Positions 50,633 through 64,000 of a stretch of 64,000 nt of DNA are shown here, piece after piece. A program made the position numbers and the translations under genes. The DNA is from Streptomyces termitum (GTDB lineage Bacteria; Actinomycetota; Actinomycetes; Streptomycetales; Streptomycetaceae). Position 1 is the stretch's first letter. The number at the start of each line of letters is the position of its first letter. Where the stretch lies: contig NZ_BMUL01000005.1 in the NCBI RefSeq assembly GCF_014650175.1, positions 269,969 through 333,968 of the forward strand, read 5' to 3'. A model generated the notes under the pieces. That model did no database searches, was not told the origin of the DNA, and saw nothing but the letters and a program-made list of their open reading frames with translations.

Positions 50633-51133
50633 TCAGTTCTCCTCGTGGGCGACCGCGCGGCGCGCGTCCGCGTCGAGCACGCCCCAGCTGATGAGCTGCT
50701 CGGTCAGGACCGAGGGGGACTGGTCGTAGATCACGGCCAGGGTGCGCAGGTCGTCCTGGCGGATCGACAGCACCTTGCCGTTGTAGTCGCCGCGCTGCGA
50801 CTGGATCGTCGCCGCGTAGCGCTGGAGCGGGCCGGCCTTCTCGGCGGGGACGTGGGCCAGGCGCTCCAGGTCCAGGACCAGCTTCGGCGGCGGCTCGGCG
50901 GCCCCGCCCGGCGTCGTACCGGGCAGCAGCTCCTGCACCGGCACCCCGTAGAAGTCCGCCAGCTCGGCCAGACGCTGCACGGTCACCGCGCGGTCACCGC
51001 GCTCGTACGAGCCGACCACGACGGCCTTCCAGCGGCCCTGGGACTTCTCCTCCACCCCGTGGAGGGAAAGGCCCTGCTGGGTGCGGATGGCGCGGAGTTT
51101 GGCCCCGAGCTGCTTTGCGTATTCGCTGGACAT
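50633..51133 (-). CDS. bldD: Developmental master regulator BldD (c-di-GMP-responsive repressor)
   Basis: The 166-aa protein starts MSSEYAKQLGAKLRAIRTQQGLS, an HTH_3 (XRE) domain (about 8-70), and has a C-terminal domain with RGD at 114-116 and RQDD at 125-128, spaced by 8, exactly the c-di-GMP-binding signature described for S. coelicolor BldD. A c-di-GMP tetramer bridges two BldD subunits so that they repress sporulation genes. The ATG at 51133 has GGGAG 5 bases upstream. Own promoter and probable autoregulatory site lie just upstream. It is convergent with nusB and divergent from pyrR. Confidence 0.98.
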   Translation of the reverse strand: MSSEYAKQLGAKLRAIRTQQGLSLHGVEEKSQGRWKAVVVGSYERGDRAVTVQRLAELADFYGVPVQELLPGTTPGGAAEPPPKLVLDLERLAHVPAEKAGPLQRYAATIQSQRGDYNGKVLSIRQDDLRTLAVIYDQSPSVLTEQLISWGVLDADARRAVAHEEN

Positions 51134-51184
51134 AACGCTCCCGGACGCTGTGACGACATGCGGCTGCGCCGCGCGGCTGGTAAC

Positions 51185-51222
51185 TCACCGTGATGTTACG
51201 CAGCGTTACTCTTTCCCGTCAA
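51185..51222 (-). promoter_or_regulatory. bldD promoter with overlapping BldD-like operator
   Basis: On the minus strand TTGACG (51217-51222), an 18-bp spacer, and TAACAT (51193-51198) form a good housekeeping promoter. TCAC-C-GTGA at 51185-51193 is an inverted repeat at the expected start site, and GTAAC/GTTAC (51180-51184, 51195-51199) frame it. BldD sites in S. coelicolor contain TCAC/GTGA half-sites and BldD represses its own gene, so this is a probable operator. The untranslated leader would be about 50 nt. Confidence 0.7.
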
Positions 51223-51319
51223 GCCGAAAGGGCTCCGCCACCCCCTCCCGGGGGACGGCCCGCCGCAGGTCGGGGCGGGGGAGGGGCGACCCCGCGAAAG
51301 CTCGTGCGAGGCACCCTGC

Positions 51320-51954
<635 letters not shown>

Positions 51955-52039
51955 CCGTACCGGCCGCCCCCGCGCGGGGCCGGGCCACCACCCCGGCCCC
52001 CGCATGCCCGCACGCCTCCCACCCCGGAGAGAAATCCCG

Positions 52040-53017
52040 ATGATGCGTCACCTCATCTCGGCCGCCGACCTCACCCGCGACGACGCCGTCCTGATCCTCG
52101 ACACCGCCGAGGAGATGGCCCGGGTGGCCGACCGGCCCATCAAGAAGCTGCCGACCCTCCGCGGCCGGACCATCTGCAACCTCTTCTTCGAGGACTCCAC
52201 CCGCACCCGGATCTCCTTCGAGGCCGCGGAGAAGCGGCTCTCCGCCGACGTCATCAACTTCGCCGCCAAGGGCTCCAGCGTCTCCAAGGGCGAGTCCCTG
52301 AAGGACACCGCCCAGACCCTGGAGGCGATGGGCGTCGACGCCGTCGTCATCCGGCACGGCGCCTCCGGCGCCCCCTTCCGCCTCGCCACCTCCGGCTGGA
52401 TCGACGCCCCCGTCATCAATGCCGGCGACGGCACCCACCAGCACCCCACCCAGGCCCTCCTGGACGCCTTCACCATGCGCCGCCGGCTCGTCGGCCGCGA
52501 CGCCGGGCTCGGCAAGGACCTGGAGGGCCGGCGCGTCACCCTCGTCGGCGACGTCCTGCACAGCCGGGTCGCCCGCTCCAACGTCGACCTGCTGCACACC
52601 CTCGGCGCCCAGGTCACCCTGGTGGCCCCGCCCACCCTCGTCCCCGTCGGCGTCGAGACCTGGCCCTGCGAGGTCTCGTACGACCTCGACAGCGTGCTGC
52701 CGAAGTCCGACGCGGTGATGATGCTGCGTGTGCAGCGAGAGCGGATGAACGCCGCCTTCTTCCCCACCGAGCGCGAGTACTCGCGCCGCTACGGCCTGGA
52801 CGGCGAGCGGATGGCGAAGATGCCCGAGCACGCCATCGTCATGCACCCCGGCCCCATGGTCCGCGGCATGGAGATCACCGCCGAGGTCGCCGACTCCGAC
52901 CGCTGCACGGTCGTCGAGCAGGTCACCAACGGCGTCTCCGTCCGCATGGCCGTCCTCTACCTGCTGCTCGGAGGCTCCGAGCCCGCCACCGCCCCCACCC
53001 GCGTCGAGGAGAAGTAA
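52040..53017 (+). CDS. pyrB: Aspartate carbamoyltransferase catalytic subunit
   Basis: The 325-aa enzyme has the carbamoyl-phosphate motif [25 protein letters not shown] and [12 protein letters not shown], plus the 80s-loop type SKGESLKD. It joins carbamoyl phosphate and aspartate. Two adjacent ATGs (52040, 52043) follow GGAGAGAA; I chose the first. No regulatory pyrI is present. Its stop is 5 bp before pyrC. Confidence 0.96.
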   Translation: MMRHLISAADLTRDDAVLILDTAEEMARVADRPIKKLPTLRGRTICNLFFEDSTRTRISFEAAEKRLSADVINFAAKGSSVSKGESLKDTAQTLEAMGVDAVVIRHGASGAPFRLATSGWIDAPVINAGDGTHQHPTQALLDAFTMRRRLVGRDAGLGKDLEGRRVTLVGDVLHSRVARSNVDLLHTLGAQVTLVAPPTLVPVGVETWPCEVSYDLDSVLPKSDAVMMLRVQRERMNAAFFPTEREYSRRYGLDGERMAKMPEHAIVMHPGPMVRGMEITAEVADSDRCTVVEQVTNGVSVRMAVLYLLLGGSEPATAPTRVEEK

Positions 53018-53022
53018 GAACC

Positions 53023-54309
53023 ATGAGCAAGATCCTGATCCGTGGTGCGAAGGTGCTCGGCGGCGAGGCCCAGGACGTCCTCGTCGACGGCGAGACCATC
53101 GCCGAGGTCGGCACCGGCCTGAGCGCCGAGGGCGCCACCGTGATCGAGGCCGCCGGCCAGATCCTCCTCCCCGGCCTGGTGGACCTCCACACCCACCTGC
53201 GCGAGCCCGGCCGCGAGGACTCCGAGACCGTCCTCACCGGCACCCGCGCCGCCGCCTCCGGCGGCTACACCGCCGTCTTCGCCATGGCCAACACCCACCC
53301 CGTCGCCGACACCGCCGGCGTCGTCGAGCAGGTCTACCGGCTCGGCAAGGAGGCCGGCTACTGCGACGTGCAGCCCATCGGCGCCGTCACCGTCGGCCTG
53401 GAGGGCAGGAAGCTCGCCGAGCTCGGCGCCATGCACGACTCCGCCGCCGGCGTCACCGTCTTCTCCGACGACGGCAAGTGCGTCGACGACGCCGTCATCA
53501 TGCGCCGCGCCCTGGAGTACGTGAAGGCCTTCGGCGGCGTCGTCGCCCAGCACGCCCAGGAGCCCCGCCTCACCGAGGGCGCCCAGATGAACGAGGGCAT
53601 CGTCTCCGCCGAGCTGGGCCTCGGCGGCTGGCCCGCCGTCGCCGAGGAGTCGATCATCGCCCGCGACGTCCTCCTCGCCGAGCACGTCGGCTCCCGCGTC
53701 CACATCTGCCACCTCTCCACCGCCGGCTCCGTCGAGATCGTCCGCTGGGCCAAGTCCCGCGGCATCGACGTCACCGCCGAGGTCACCCCGCACCACCTCC
53801 TCCTCACCGACGAGCTGGTCCGCACCTACAACCCGGTCTACAAGGTCAACCCGCCGCTGCGCACCGAGAAGGACGTCCTCGCCCTCCGCGAGGCGCTGGC
53901 CGACGGCACGATCGACATCGTCGCCACCGACCACGCGCCCCACCCGCACGAGGACAAGGACTGCGAGTGGGCCGCCGCCGCCATGGGCATGGTCGGCCTG
54001 GAGACCGCGCTCTCCGTCGTCCAGCAGACGATGGTCGAGACCGGCCACCTCGACTGGGCCGGCGTCGCCGACCGGATGTCCTTCGCCCCGGCCCGCATCG
54101 GCCGCGCCACCGGCCACGGACGGCCCGTCTCGGCTGGTGAGCCCGCCAACCTGGTCCTGGTCGATCCGGCTTACCGTGGAACGGTGGACCCCGCGGACTT
54201 CGCCTCCCGCAGCCGCAACACCCCCTACGAGGGCCGCGAGCTGCCGGGACGCGTCACCCACACCTTCCTGCGGGGCCGGGCAACGGTCATGGACGGGAAG
54301 TTGGCGTGA
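53023..54309 (+). CDS. pyrC: Dihydroorotase
   Basis: The 428-aa amidohydrolase has the metal motif [25 protein letters not shown] (His ligands), [12 protein letters not shown] and the Asp ligand in [12 protein letters not shown]; it is the class I/actinobacterial type active without ATCase. It closes carbamoyl-aspartate into dihydroorotate. GAGGAGAAG lies about 7 bases upstream in the pyrB end. Its TGA overlaps the next GTG by 4 bp. Confidence 0.96.
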   Translation: MSKILIRGAKVLGGEAQDVLVDGETIAEVGTGLSAEGATVIEAAGQILLPGLVDLHTHLREPGREDSETVLTGTRAAASGGYTAVFAMANTHPVADTAGVVEQVYRLGKEAGYCDVQPIGAVTVGLEGRKLAELGAMHDSAAGVTVFSDDGKCVDDAVIMRRALEYVKAFGGVVAQHAQEPRLTEGAQMNEGIVSAELGLGGWPAVAEESIIARDVLLAEHVGSRVHICHLSTAGSVEIVRWAKSRGIDVTAEVTPHHLLLTDELVRTYNPVYKVNPPLRTEKDVLALREALADGTIDIVATDHAPHPHEDKDCEWAAAAMGMVGLETALSVVQQTMVETGHLDWAGVADRMSFAPARIGRATGHGRPVSAGEPANLVLVDPAYRGTVDPADFASRSRNTPYEGRELPGRVTHTFLRGRATVMDGKLA

Positions 54310-54878
54310 CACACACCATCGCAAGCGCGGTCCTCGCCGCGGAGCAGAAGTCGGCCGAGGTCACCGACTGGTCCGGCCGCATCGGCTGGGTCGTCGGACT
54401 CCTCCTCTTCGTCGCCTTCGTCTACTGGCTCATGCGGCAGGGCTGGAAGTGGCGCGGCAGCCTCCAGTCGGACCTCCCGCCGCTCCCCGAGGTGCCGGAC
54501 GCCCCCGGTGCGGCCAAGCTGACCATGAGCGGCCGCTACCACGGCTCCACCACCGCCGGGCAGTGGCTCGACCGGATCGTCGCCCACGGCCTCGGCACCC
54601 GCAGCCGCGCCGAGCTGACGCTCACCGACACCGGGATCTCGGTGGTCCGCCCCGGCGCGGACGACTTCCTGATCCCCGCCGCCGCCCTGCGCGAGGCCCG
54701 CCTCGACAAGGGCATCGCCGGCAAGGTCCTCACCGAGGGCGGGCTCCTGATCATCACCTGGGAGCACGGCGGCACCCTCCTCGACTCCGGCTTCCGCTCC
54801 GACCGGGCGGCCGAGCAGACGGACTGGACCGAGGCCATCAACTCCATGATCGAAACGACGGAAGGCATCGCACGATGA
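54306..54878 (+). CDS. Single-pass membrane protein of the pyr operon (possible PH-like domain), unknown function
   Basis: The 190-aa protein has one transmembrane helix ([18 protein letters not shown], about 27-44), then a soluble domain with alternating strands ([72 protein letters not shown]) and a final helix. By eye this looks like a PH-like barrel, which is tentative. Mycobacterium also has an exported or membrane protein between pyrC and carA, so the link is ancient and points to a role with pyrimidine synthesis or membrane tethering. It overlaps both neighbours by 4 bp. Confidence 0.8.
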   Translation: MTHTIASAVLAAEQKSAEVTDWSGRIGWVVGLLLFVAFVYWLMRQGWKWRGSLQSDLPPLPEVPDAPGAAKLTMSGRYHGSTTAGQWLDRIVAHGLGTRSRAELTLTDTGISVVRPGADDFLIPAAALREARLDKGIAGKVLTEGGLLIITWEHGGTLLDSGFRSDRAAEQTDWTEAINSMIETTEGIAR

Positions 54879-56006
54879 CGACCTCCACCCGGGGAGCCCT
54901 GGCTCCCGCCGTACTCGTCCTGGAGGACGGCCGCACCTTCCGCGGCCGCGCCTACGGGGCCGTGGGGGAGACCTTCGGAGAGGCCGTCTTCTCCACCGGC
55001 ATGACCGGCTACCAGGAGACCCTCACCGACCCGTCGTACGACCGCCAGATCGTCGTCGCCACCGCCCCCCAGATCGGCAACACCGGCTGGAACGACGAGG
55101 ACGACGAGTCCGCCCGCATCTGGGTCTCCGGCTACGTCGTCCGCGACCCCGCCCGCATCCCGTCGAACTGGCGCGCCACCCGCGGCCTCGACGACGAACT
55201 GGTCGCCCAGGGCGTCGTCGGCATCTCCGGCATCGACACCCGCGCCCTCACCCGCCACCTGCGCGAGCGCGGCTCCATGCGCGCCGGCGTCTTCTCCGGC
55301 GAGGCCCTCGCCCCCGAGGCCGAGCTGCTGGCCCGCGTGCAGGCCCAGCCGCACATGAAGGGCGCCAGCCTCTACGAGGAGGTCGCCACCAAGGAGCCGT
55401 ACGTCGTCCCCGCGATCGGCGAGAAGCGCTTCACCGTCGCCGCGATCGACCTCGGCATCAAGGGCATGACCCCGCACCGGATGGCCGAGCGCGGCATCGA
55501 GGTCCACGTGCTGCCCGCCACCGCCACCGCCGACGACGTGTACGCGGTGAACCCGGACGGCGTCTTCTTCTCCAACGGCCCGGGCGACCCGGCCACCGCC
55601 GACGGCCCCGTCGCGCTCATGACCGCCGTCCTGGAGCGGAAGACCCCGCTCTTCGGCATCTGCTTCGGCAACCAGATCCTCGGCCGCGCCCTCGGCTTCG
55701 GCACCTACAAGCTGAAGTACGGCCACCGGGGCATCAACCAGCCCGTCCAGGACCGCACCACCGGCAAGGTCGAGGTCACCGCGCACAACCACGGCTTCGC
55801 CGTCGACGCGCCCCTCGACAAGGTCTCCGAGACCCCCTTCGGCCGCGCCGAGGTCTCCCACGTCTGCCTGAACGACGACGTGGTCGAGGGCCTCCAGCTG
55901 CTCGACCAGCCCGGCTTCTCCGTCCAGTACCACCCCGAGGCGGCCGCGGGCCCGCACGACGCCGCGTACCTCTTCGACCGCTTCGTGACCCTCATGGAGG
56001 CCGAGC

Positions 56007-56014
<8 letters not shown>
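54875..56014 (+). CDS. carA: Carbamoyl-phosphate synthase small (glutaminase) subunit
   Basis: The 379-aa subunit has the N-terminal CPSase small domain ([33 protein letters not shown]) and a class I glutamine amidotransferase with the nucleophile in FGICFGNQ (about C263), AHNHGFAV and the His/Glu of VQYHPEA. It supplies ammonia to CarB. The GICFGNQ box differs from the common GICLGHQ at two positions, which I believe is normal for actinobacterial CarA. It overlaps carB by 8 bp. Confidence 0.96.
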
Positions 56015-59315
<3,301 letters not shown>

Positions 59316-59328
59316 CAGCCCGTACGAG

Positions 59329-59363
59329 GAGGGGGACACCGGCAGGACCGCGGTGTCCCCCTC
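59329..59363 (+). terminator. Hairpin between carB and pyrD
   Basis: GAGGGGGACACC (59329-59340) pairs perfectly with GGTGTCCCCCTC (59352-59363), loop 11 nt, 13 bases after the carB stop and 22 before pyrD. Within an operon it could act as a partial terminator or an mRNA-end stabiliser. Confidence 0.6.
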
Positions 59364-59385
59364 GTCATGACCTGGAGCCACCCGC

Positions 59386-60491
<1,106 letters not shown>

Positions 60492-60495
<4 letters not shown>

Positions 60496-61331
60496 CCCAG
60501 GAATCCTTCGGCGCCCGCCTGCGCGCCGCCATGGACGCGCGCGGCCCGCTCTGCGTCGGCGTCGACCCGCACGCCTCCCTGCTCGGCTCCTGGGGGCTCG
60601 CCGACGACGTCGCGGGCCTGGAGCGCTTCACGTACACCGTGGTCGAGGCGCTGGCGGAGACGGTCGCCGTCTTCAAGCCGCAGGCCGCCTTCTTCGAGCG
60701 CTTCGGCTCGCGCGGCATCGCCGTCCTGGAGCGGGCCACCGCCGACCTGCGCGCGGCCGGCGGCCTGGTCGTCATGGACGCCAAGCGCGGCGACATCGGC
60801 TCCACGATGGCCGCCTACGCGGAGACGTTCCTGCGGAAGGACTCCCCGCTCTTCTCCGACGCGCTCACCGTCTCCCCGTACCTCGGCTACGGCTCCCTGA
60901 AGCCCGCCGTGGACCTGGCCCGGGAGTCCGGCGCCGGCCTCTTCGTCCTCGCCCTGACCTCCAACCCGGAGGGCGCCGAGGTGCAGCGCGCGGTCCGCGA
61001 GGACGGCCGGACCATCGGCGCCACGATGCTGGCCCACCTCGCCGAGGAGAACGCGGGGGAGACCCCGATGGGCTCCTTCGGCGCGGTGGTCGGCGCCACC
61101 CTCGGCGACCTGTCCTCCTTCGACCTGGACATCAACGGCCCCCTGCTGGCCCCCGGCATCGGGGCCCAGGGCGCGACCCCGGCCGACCTCCCGGTCGTCT
61201 TCGGCGCCGCGGTGCGCAACGTCGTCCCGAACGTGAGCCGGGGCGTGCTCCGCGCCGGACCGGACGCGTCCGCTCTGCGGGACGCGGCCGCGCGCTACGC
61301 GGACGAGATCCGGGCGGCCGTCGCGGGCTGA
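60492..61331 (+). CDS. pyrF: Orotidine 5'-phosphate decarboxylase
   Basis: The 279-aa protein is the type 2 OMP decarboxylase with CVGVDPHASLL, FKPQAAFFERFGSRG and the catalytic MDAKRGDIGSTM. It makes UMP from OMP, the last step of the pathway. GTG overlaps the pyrD stop (GTGA). pyrE is absent from this operon, as usual in Streptomyces. A terminator starts 9 bases after its stop. Confidence 0.96.
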
Positions 61332-61339
61332 CCGCCCGC

Positions 61340-61384
61340 CGCGGCCGTCCGGCTCATCCCCGCAGGTGGGAGCGGACGGCCGCG
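61340..61384 (+). terminator. Terminator of the pyr operon
   Basis: A 12-bp perfect stem (61340-61351 with 61373-61384), extended by CTC/GAG inside, lies 9 bases after pyrF. Confidence 0.85.
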
Positions 61385-61418
61385 ACGGGCCGCGGGAGCC
61401 CCCAGCGCCTCCCCGCAC

Positions 61419-61495
61419 TTGACGAAATCTTGACAGAAATCACGGTGGTAATGTCGGAAAAGTCCTGGTCGGCTGAGGCTGACCAGGACTTTTCC
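61419..61495 (+). promoter_or_regulatory. Twin TTGAC boxes followed by a 15-bp perfect inverted repeat
   Basis: TTGACG (61419-61424) and TTGACA (61430-61435) form near-direct repeats (TTGACGAAATC, TTGACAGAAATC). TAATGT at 61449-61454 could be a -10, but no pair has ideal spacing. Immediately after, GGAAAAGTCCTGGTC (61456-61470) and GACCAGGACTTTTCC (61481-61495) form a perfect 15-bp stem with a 10-nt loop; its T-tract makes it terminator-like. The A+T content here is unusual for this genome. The rest of the 61332-61650 gap holds the pyr terminator and mihF promoter listed separately. Confidence 0.5.
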
Positions 61496-61505
61496 GCTGT
61501 TCTCG

Positions 61506-61534
61506 CTGACTGGAGCGGCCTCGGCCGCTAGTCT
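61506..61534 (+). promoter_or_regulatory. Probable mihF promoter
   Basis: CTGACT (61506-61511), a 17-bp spacer and TAGTCT (61529-61534) form a good housekeeping-type promoter. The leader to the mihF GTG would be about 110 nt. Confidence 0.6.
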
Positions 61535-61650
61535 CCGGAGCAGAGCAGGCGTTCAACGGTCACGTCGTTGATCGTTGCTCCACTGGTGTGGGGCGACCAG
61601 GTCCCTCACCGGTCCGTATCCGACAGATCGACATCTGAGGTGACGTAGGC

Positions 61651-61974
61651 GTGGCTCTTCCGCCCCTTACCCCTGAACAGCGCGCAGCCGCGCTCGAAAA
61701 GGCCGCCGCGGCTCGCCGGGAGCGGGCCGAGGTCAAGAATCGACTGAAGCACTCCGGCGCCTCCCTCCACGAGGTCATCAAGCAGGGCCAGGAGAACGAC
61801 GTCATCGGCAAGATGAAGGTCTCCGCGCTCCTCGAATCCCTCCCCGGCGTCGGCAAGGTCCGCGCCAAGCAGATCATGGAGCGCCTCGGCATCTCCGAGA
61901 GCCGCCGCGTCCGCGGTCTCGGCTCCAACCAGATCGCCTCCCTGGAGCGCGAGTTCGGCGGCGCCGGCGCCTGA
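61651..61974 (+). CDS. mihF: Integration host factor, actinobacterial type (MihF/sIHF)
   Basis: The 107-aa protein starts [33 protein letters not shown] and has [29 protein letters not shown], a helix-two-turn-helix DNA-binding motif, and the ending [19 protein letters not shown]. It is nearly identical to S. coelicolor sIHF as I recall it. sIHF binds DNA without strong sequence preference, bends it, affects topoisomerase activity, and is required for normal sporulation and antibiotic production. GTG 61651 has GAGGTG about 8 bases upstream. gmk follows. Confidence 0.97.
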   Translation: MALPPLTPEQRAAALEKAAAARRERAEVKNRLKHSGASLHEVIKQGQENDVIGKMKVSALLESLPGVGKVRAKQIMERLGISESRRVRGLGSNQIASLEREFGGAGA

Positions 61975-62047
61975 CCCGGCGCCCCGGCCGGGGGTCCGTC
62001 CGGGACGGGAGTCCCGGGCACCCCGGCGCTACTGGAATAATCGCCTC

Positions 62048-62611
62048 ATGGCAGCAGAGGCACGTCCGCGGCTGACCGTGCTCTCCGGCCCCTCAGGGGT
62101 CGGCAAGAGCACGGTCGTCGCTCATATGCGCAAGGTCCACCCCGAGGTCTGGCTCTCGGTGTCCGCCACGACACGCAAGCCCCGCCCCGGCGAGAAGCAC
62201 GGCGTCCAGTACTTCTTCGTCTCGGACGACGAGTTCGACAAGCTGATCGCCAACGGTGAGCTCCTCGAATGGGCCGAGTTCGCGGGCAACCGCTACGGCA
62301 CCCCCCGCGGCGCGGTCGTCGAGCGCCTGGAGGCCGGCGAGCCGGTGCTCCTGGAGATCGAGCTCCAGGGCGCCCGCCAGGTGAAGGAGTCCATGGCCGA
62401 CTCCCGTCTGGTCTTCCTCGCCCCGCCCAGCTGGGAGGAGCTGGTCCGCCGCCTCACCGGCCGCGGCACCGAGTCCCCCGAGGTGATCGCGCGCCGCCTG
62501 GACGCGGCCAAGGTCGAGCTCGCGGCGGAGTCCGAGTTCGACACCACGCTCGTCAACACCTCCGTCGAGGACGTCGCGCGCGAGCTGCTAACGTTGATGC
62601 ACGTAGTCTGA
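62048..62611 (+). CDS. gmk: Guanylate kinase
   Basis: The 187-aa enzyme has Walker [11 protein letters not shown], the GMP-binding [19 protein letters not shown], and [25 protein letters not shown] and the lid [10 protein letters not shown]. It phosphorylates GMP to GDP. A -10-like AATAAT (62036-62041) lies 6 bp before ATG 62048 and there is no Shine-Dalgarno, so it is probably leaderless. Next to rpoZ, as in most actinobacteria. Confidence 0.96.
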   Translation: MAAEARPRLTVLSGPSGVGKSTVVAHMRKVHPEVWLSVSATTRKPRPGEKHGVQYFFVSDDEFDKLIANGELLEWAEFAGNRYGTPRGAVVERLEAGEPVLLEIELQGARQVKESMADSRLVFLAPPSWEELVRRLTGRGTESPEVIARRLDAAKVELAAESEFDTTLVNTSVEDVARELLTLMHVV

Positions 62612-62639
62612 TCTTTTATCCATCTTCGGAAGGTAGAGC

Positions 62640-62912
62640 GTGTCCTCTTCCATCACCGCGCCCGAGGGCATCATCAACCCGCCGATCGACGAGCTGCTCG
62701 AGGCCACGGACTCGAAGTACAGCCTCGTGATCTACGCGGCCAAGCGCGCGCGTCAGATCAACGCGTACTACTCGCAGCTCGGTGAGGGCCTGCTGGAGTA
62801 CGTGGGTCCCCTCGTCGACACGCACGTCCACGAGAAGCCGCTCTCGATCGCCCTGCGCGAGATCAACGCGGGTCTGCTGACCTCCGAGGCCGTCGAGGGC
62901 CCCGTCCAGTAA
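62640..62912 (+). CDS. rpoZ: RNA polymerase omega subunit
   Basis: The 90-aa protein has the omega core: [34 protein letters not shown] and [14 protein letters not shown]. Omega aids folding of the beta' subunit and, in Streptomyces, its loss affects development and antibiotic production. GTG 62640 has GGAAGG about 6 bases upstream. It is 28 bp after gmk. A terminator follows 18 bases after its stop. Confidence 0.96.
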   Translation: MSSSITAPEGIINPPIDELLEATDSKYSLVIYAAKRARQINAYYSQLGEGLLEYVGPLVDTHVHEKPLSIALREINAGLLTSEAVEGPVQ

Positions 62913-62930
62913 GCGTTGCGTTCGTCACTC

Positions 62931-62959
62931 CAGGCCCGGCGGCCCGTCCGCCGGGCCTG
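62931..62959 (+). terminator. Terminator after rpoZ
   Basis: A 12-bp perfect stem (62931-62942 with 62948-62959, loop CCCGT) lies 18 bases after the rpoZ stop. Confidence 0.85.
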
Positions 62960-63034
62960 TGGTGTCTCATGGACTCGGAAATACTGGAGCCGCAACGCAT
63001 CCGAGGACGCGTACGAGCGCGGGGAGTGACAGCC

Positions 63035-64000
63035 GTGACCAAGCCGAAGGTCGTTCTGGGCGTGAGCGGCGGCATCGCCGCCTACAAGGCGTGCGAGCTG
63101 CTGCGCCGGCTGACCGAGTCGGGCCACGACGTCCGCGTCGTCCCCACCGACTCCGCGCTCCACTTCGTGGGCGCCGCCACCTGGTCCGCCCTCTCCGGCA
63201 ACCCCGTCTCCACCGAGGTCTGGGACTCCGTCCACGAGGTGCCGCACGTCCGCATCGGCCAGGGCGCCGACCTCGTCGTCGTCGCCCCCGCCACCGCCGA
63301 CATGCTGGCCAAGGCCGCCCACGGCCTCGCCGACGACCTCCTCACCAACACGCTCCTCACCGCGCGCTGTCCGGTCGTCTTCGCCCCCGCCATGCACACC
63401 GAGATGTGGGAGCACCCGGCCACCCAGGAGAACGTGGCGACCCTGCGCCGCCGGGGCGCCGTCGTCGTCGAGCCCGCCGTCGGCCGCCTCACCGGCGTCG
63501 ACACCGGCAAGGGCCGCTTCCCCGACCCGGTCGAGGTCTTCGAGCTCTGCCGCCGGGTCCTGGCCCGCGGCGTCACCGCCCCCGACCTCGCCGGACGGCA
63601 CGTCGTGGTCAGCGCGGGCGGCACCCGCGAGCCCCTCGACCCGGTCCGCTACCTCGGCAACCGCTCCTCCGGAAAGCAGGGATACGCGCTCGCGCGTGCC
63701 GCCGCCGCGCGCGGCGCCCGGGTCACCCTCGTCGAGGCCAACACCGGGATGACCGACCCGGCGGGCGTCGACGTCGTCCACGCCGGCACCGCCGTCCAGC
63801 TCCGCGAGGCCGTCCTCAAGGCCGCCGCCGACGCCGACGCGGTCGTCATGGCCGCCGCCGTCGCCGACTTCCGGCCCGCCGCCTACGCCACCGGGAAGAT
63901 CAAGAAGACCGACGACGGGGGAGCTCCCACCGTCGAGCTGGTCCGCAACCCCGACATCCTGGCCGAGCTGGCCGCCGACCGGGCCCTGCCCGGACAGGTC
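63035..64000 (+). CDS. coaBC: Phosphopantothenoylcysteine decarboxylase / phosphopantothenate-cysteine ligase (N-terminal part)
   Basis: From GTG 63035 (GGGGAGTGACAGCC upstream) 322 codons run open to the window edge, so the C-terminus is missing. The CoaC flavoprotein domain has GVSGGIAAYKACELL, VVVAPATADMLAKAAHGLADDLL and PAMHTEMW; the CoaB ligase begins at about residue 190 with VVSAGGTREPLDPVRYLGNRSSGKQGYALA and reaches GKIKK. It converts 4'-phosphopantothenate to phosphopantetheine for CoA. PAMH replaces the E. coli PAMN motif; I recall the same in mycobacterial CoaBC, so I do not treat it as a defect. Confidence 0.96.
   Translation, partial: MTKPKVVLGVSGGIAAYKACELLRRLTESGHDVRVVPTDSALHFVGAATWSALSGNPVSTEVWDSVHEVPHVRIGQGADLVVVAPATADMLAKAAHGLADDLLTNTLLTARCPVVFAPAMHTEMWEHPATQENVATLRRRGAVVVEPAVGRLTGVDTGKGRFPDPVEVFELCRRVLARGVTAPDLAGRHVVVSAGGTREPLDPVRYLGNRSSGKQGYALARAAAARGARVTLVEANTGMTDPAGVDVVHAGTAVQLREAVLKAAADADAVVMAAAVADFRPAAYATGKIKKTDDGGAPTVELVRNPDILAELAADRALPGQV

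Noticed and set aside
55650..55680. CarA glutaminase box GICFGNQ as a damaged active site
   Set aside because: The catalytic Cys and the His/Glu pair remain, and the variant appears normal for actinobacterial CarA.
63380..63420. PAMH instead of PAMN in CoaC as a lost catalytic residue
   Set aside because: I recall the same PAMHTEMW segment in mycobacterial CoaBC, so it is a lineage feature rather than a defect.

Overview
The window is a high-GC (about 70 percent or more) actinobacterial chromosome segment, almost certainly from Streptomyces. The evidence is codon bias, frequent GTG/TTG starts, BldD and sIHF (MihF) orthologues, and a gene order that I recognise as the conserved Streptomyces coelicolor thrS-to-coaBC core region (and partly the Mycobacterium thrS-Ap4A phosphorylase-pgsA-pimA-pdxST-yebC-ruvCAB-secDF-apt-relA order). 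I see no insertion sequence, prophage or biosynthetic cluster; this is essentially core chromosome with a few accessory-looking genes.

Layout: 1-3.8 kb holds a truncated membrane-protein gene, a small SRPBCC protein, a tRNA-Val(CAC), a DEDDh exonuclease, and a two-gene unit (DUF4365 predicted nuclease fold plus a protein with an OB-like C-terminus). 3.9-9.1 kb holds thrS, a K+ channel, a HIT/Ap4A-phosphorylase-like gene and an unknown membrane protein. 9.1-15 kb holds an EF-G-like GTPase and the phosphatidylinositol/PIM genes pgsA-acyltransferase-pimA, followed by a LemA-like gene. 15-24 kb holds pdxS-pdxT (PLP synthase), yebC, ruvC-ruvA-ruvB, yajC-secD-secF and apt. 24-34.4 kb holds bifunctional relA/spoT, a DUF349 protein, a membrane-anchored cyclophilin, an MBL hydrolase, hisS, a VKOR-like oxidoreductase, rarA and rpsD with a long structured leader.

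34.4-47 kb holds a LuxR/AfsR-type ATPase that lacks its HTH domain, two small membrane proteins, alaS-ruvX-mltG-aroE and the shikimate run aroC-aroK-aroB-aroQ. 47-51.2 kb holds a Pro-rich P-loop protein, an M24 peptidase homologue with substituted metal ligands, efp-nusB and, divergently, bldD. 51.3-61.4 kb is the complete pyrimidine operon pyrR-pyrB-pyrC-orf-carA-carB-pyrD-pyrF, led by a recognisable PyrR-binding RNA that can sequester the pyrR Shine-Dalgarno. 61.4-64 kb holds mihF (sIHF), gmk, rpoZ and the start of coaBC.

Many genes overlap by 4 bp (GTGA/ATGA), indicating translational coupling inside the PIM, ruv, sec-apt, aro and pyr operons. Several genes (HIT, LemA-like, rarA, gmk, possibly yajC) have a -10 hexamer 6-8 bp before the start codon and no Shine-Dalgarno, so they are probably leaderless. 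The less ordinary items are a degenerate pair of type I-E-like CRISPR repeats with exact 29/32 geometry behind thrS, the pyrR leader, the degenerate M24 active site, the HTH-less regulator ATPase, stacked hairpins between apt and relA, and a promoter/hairpin unit before mihF.
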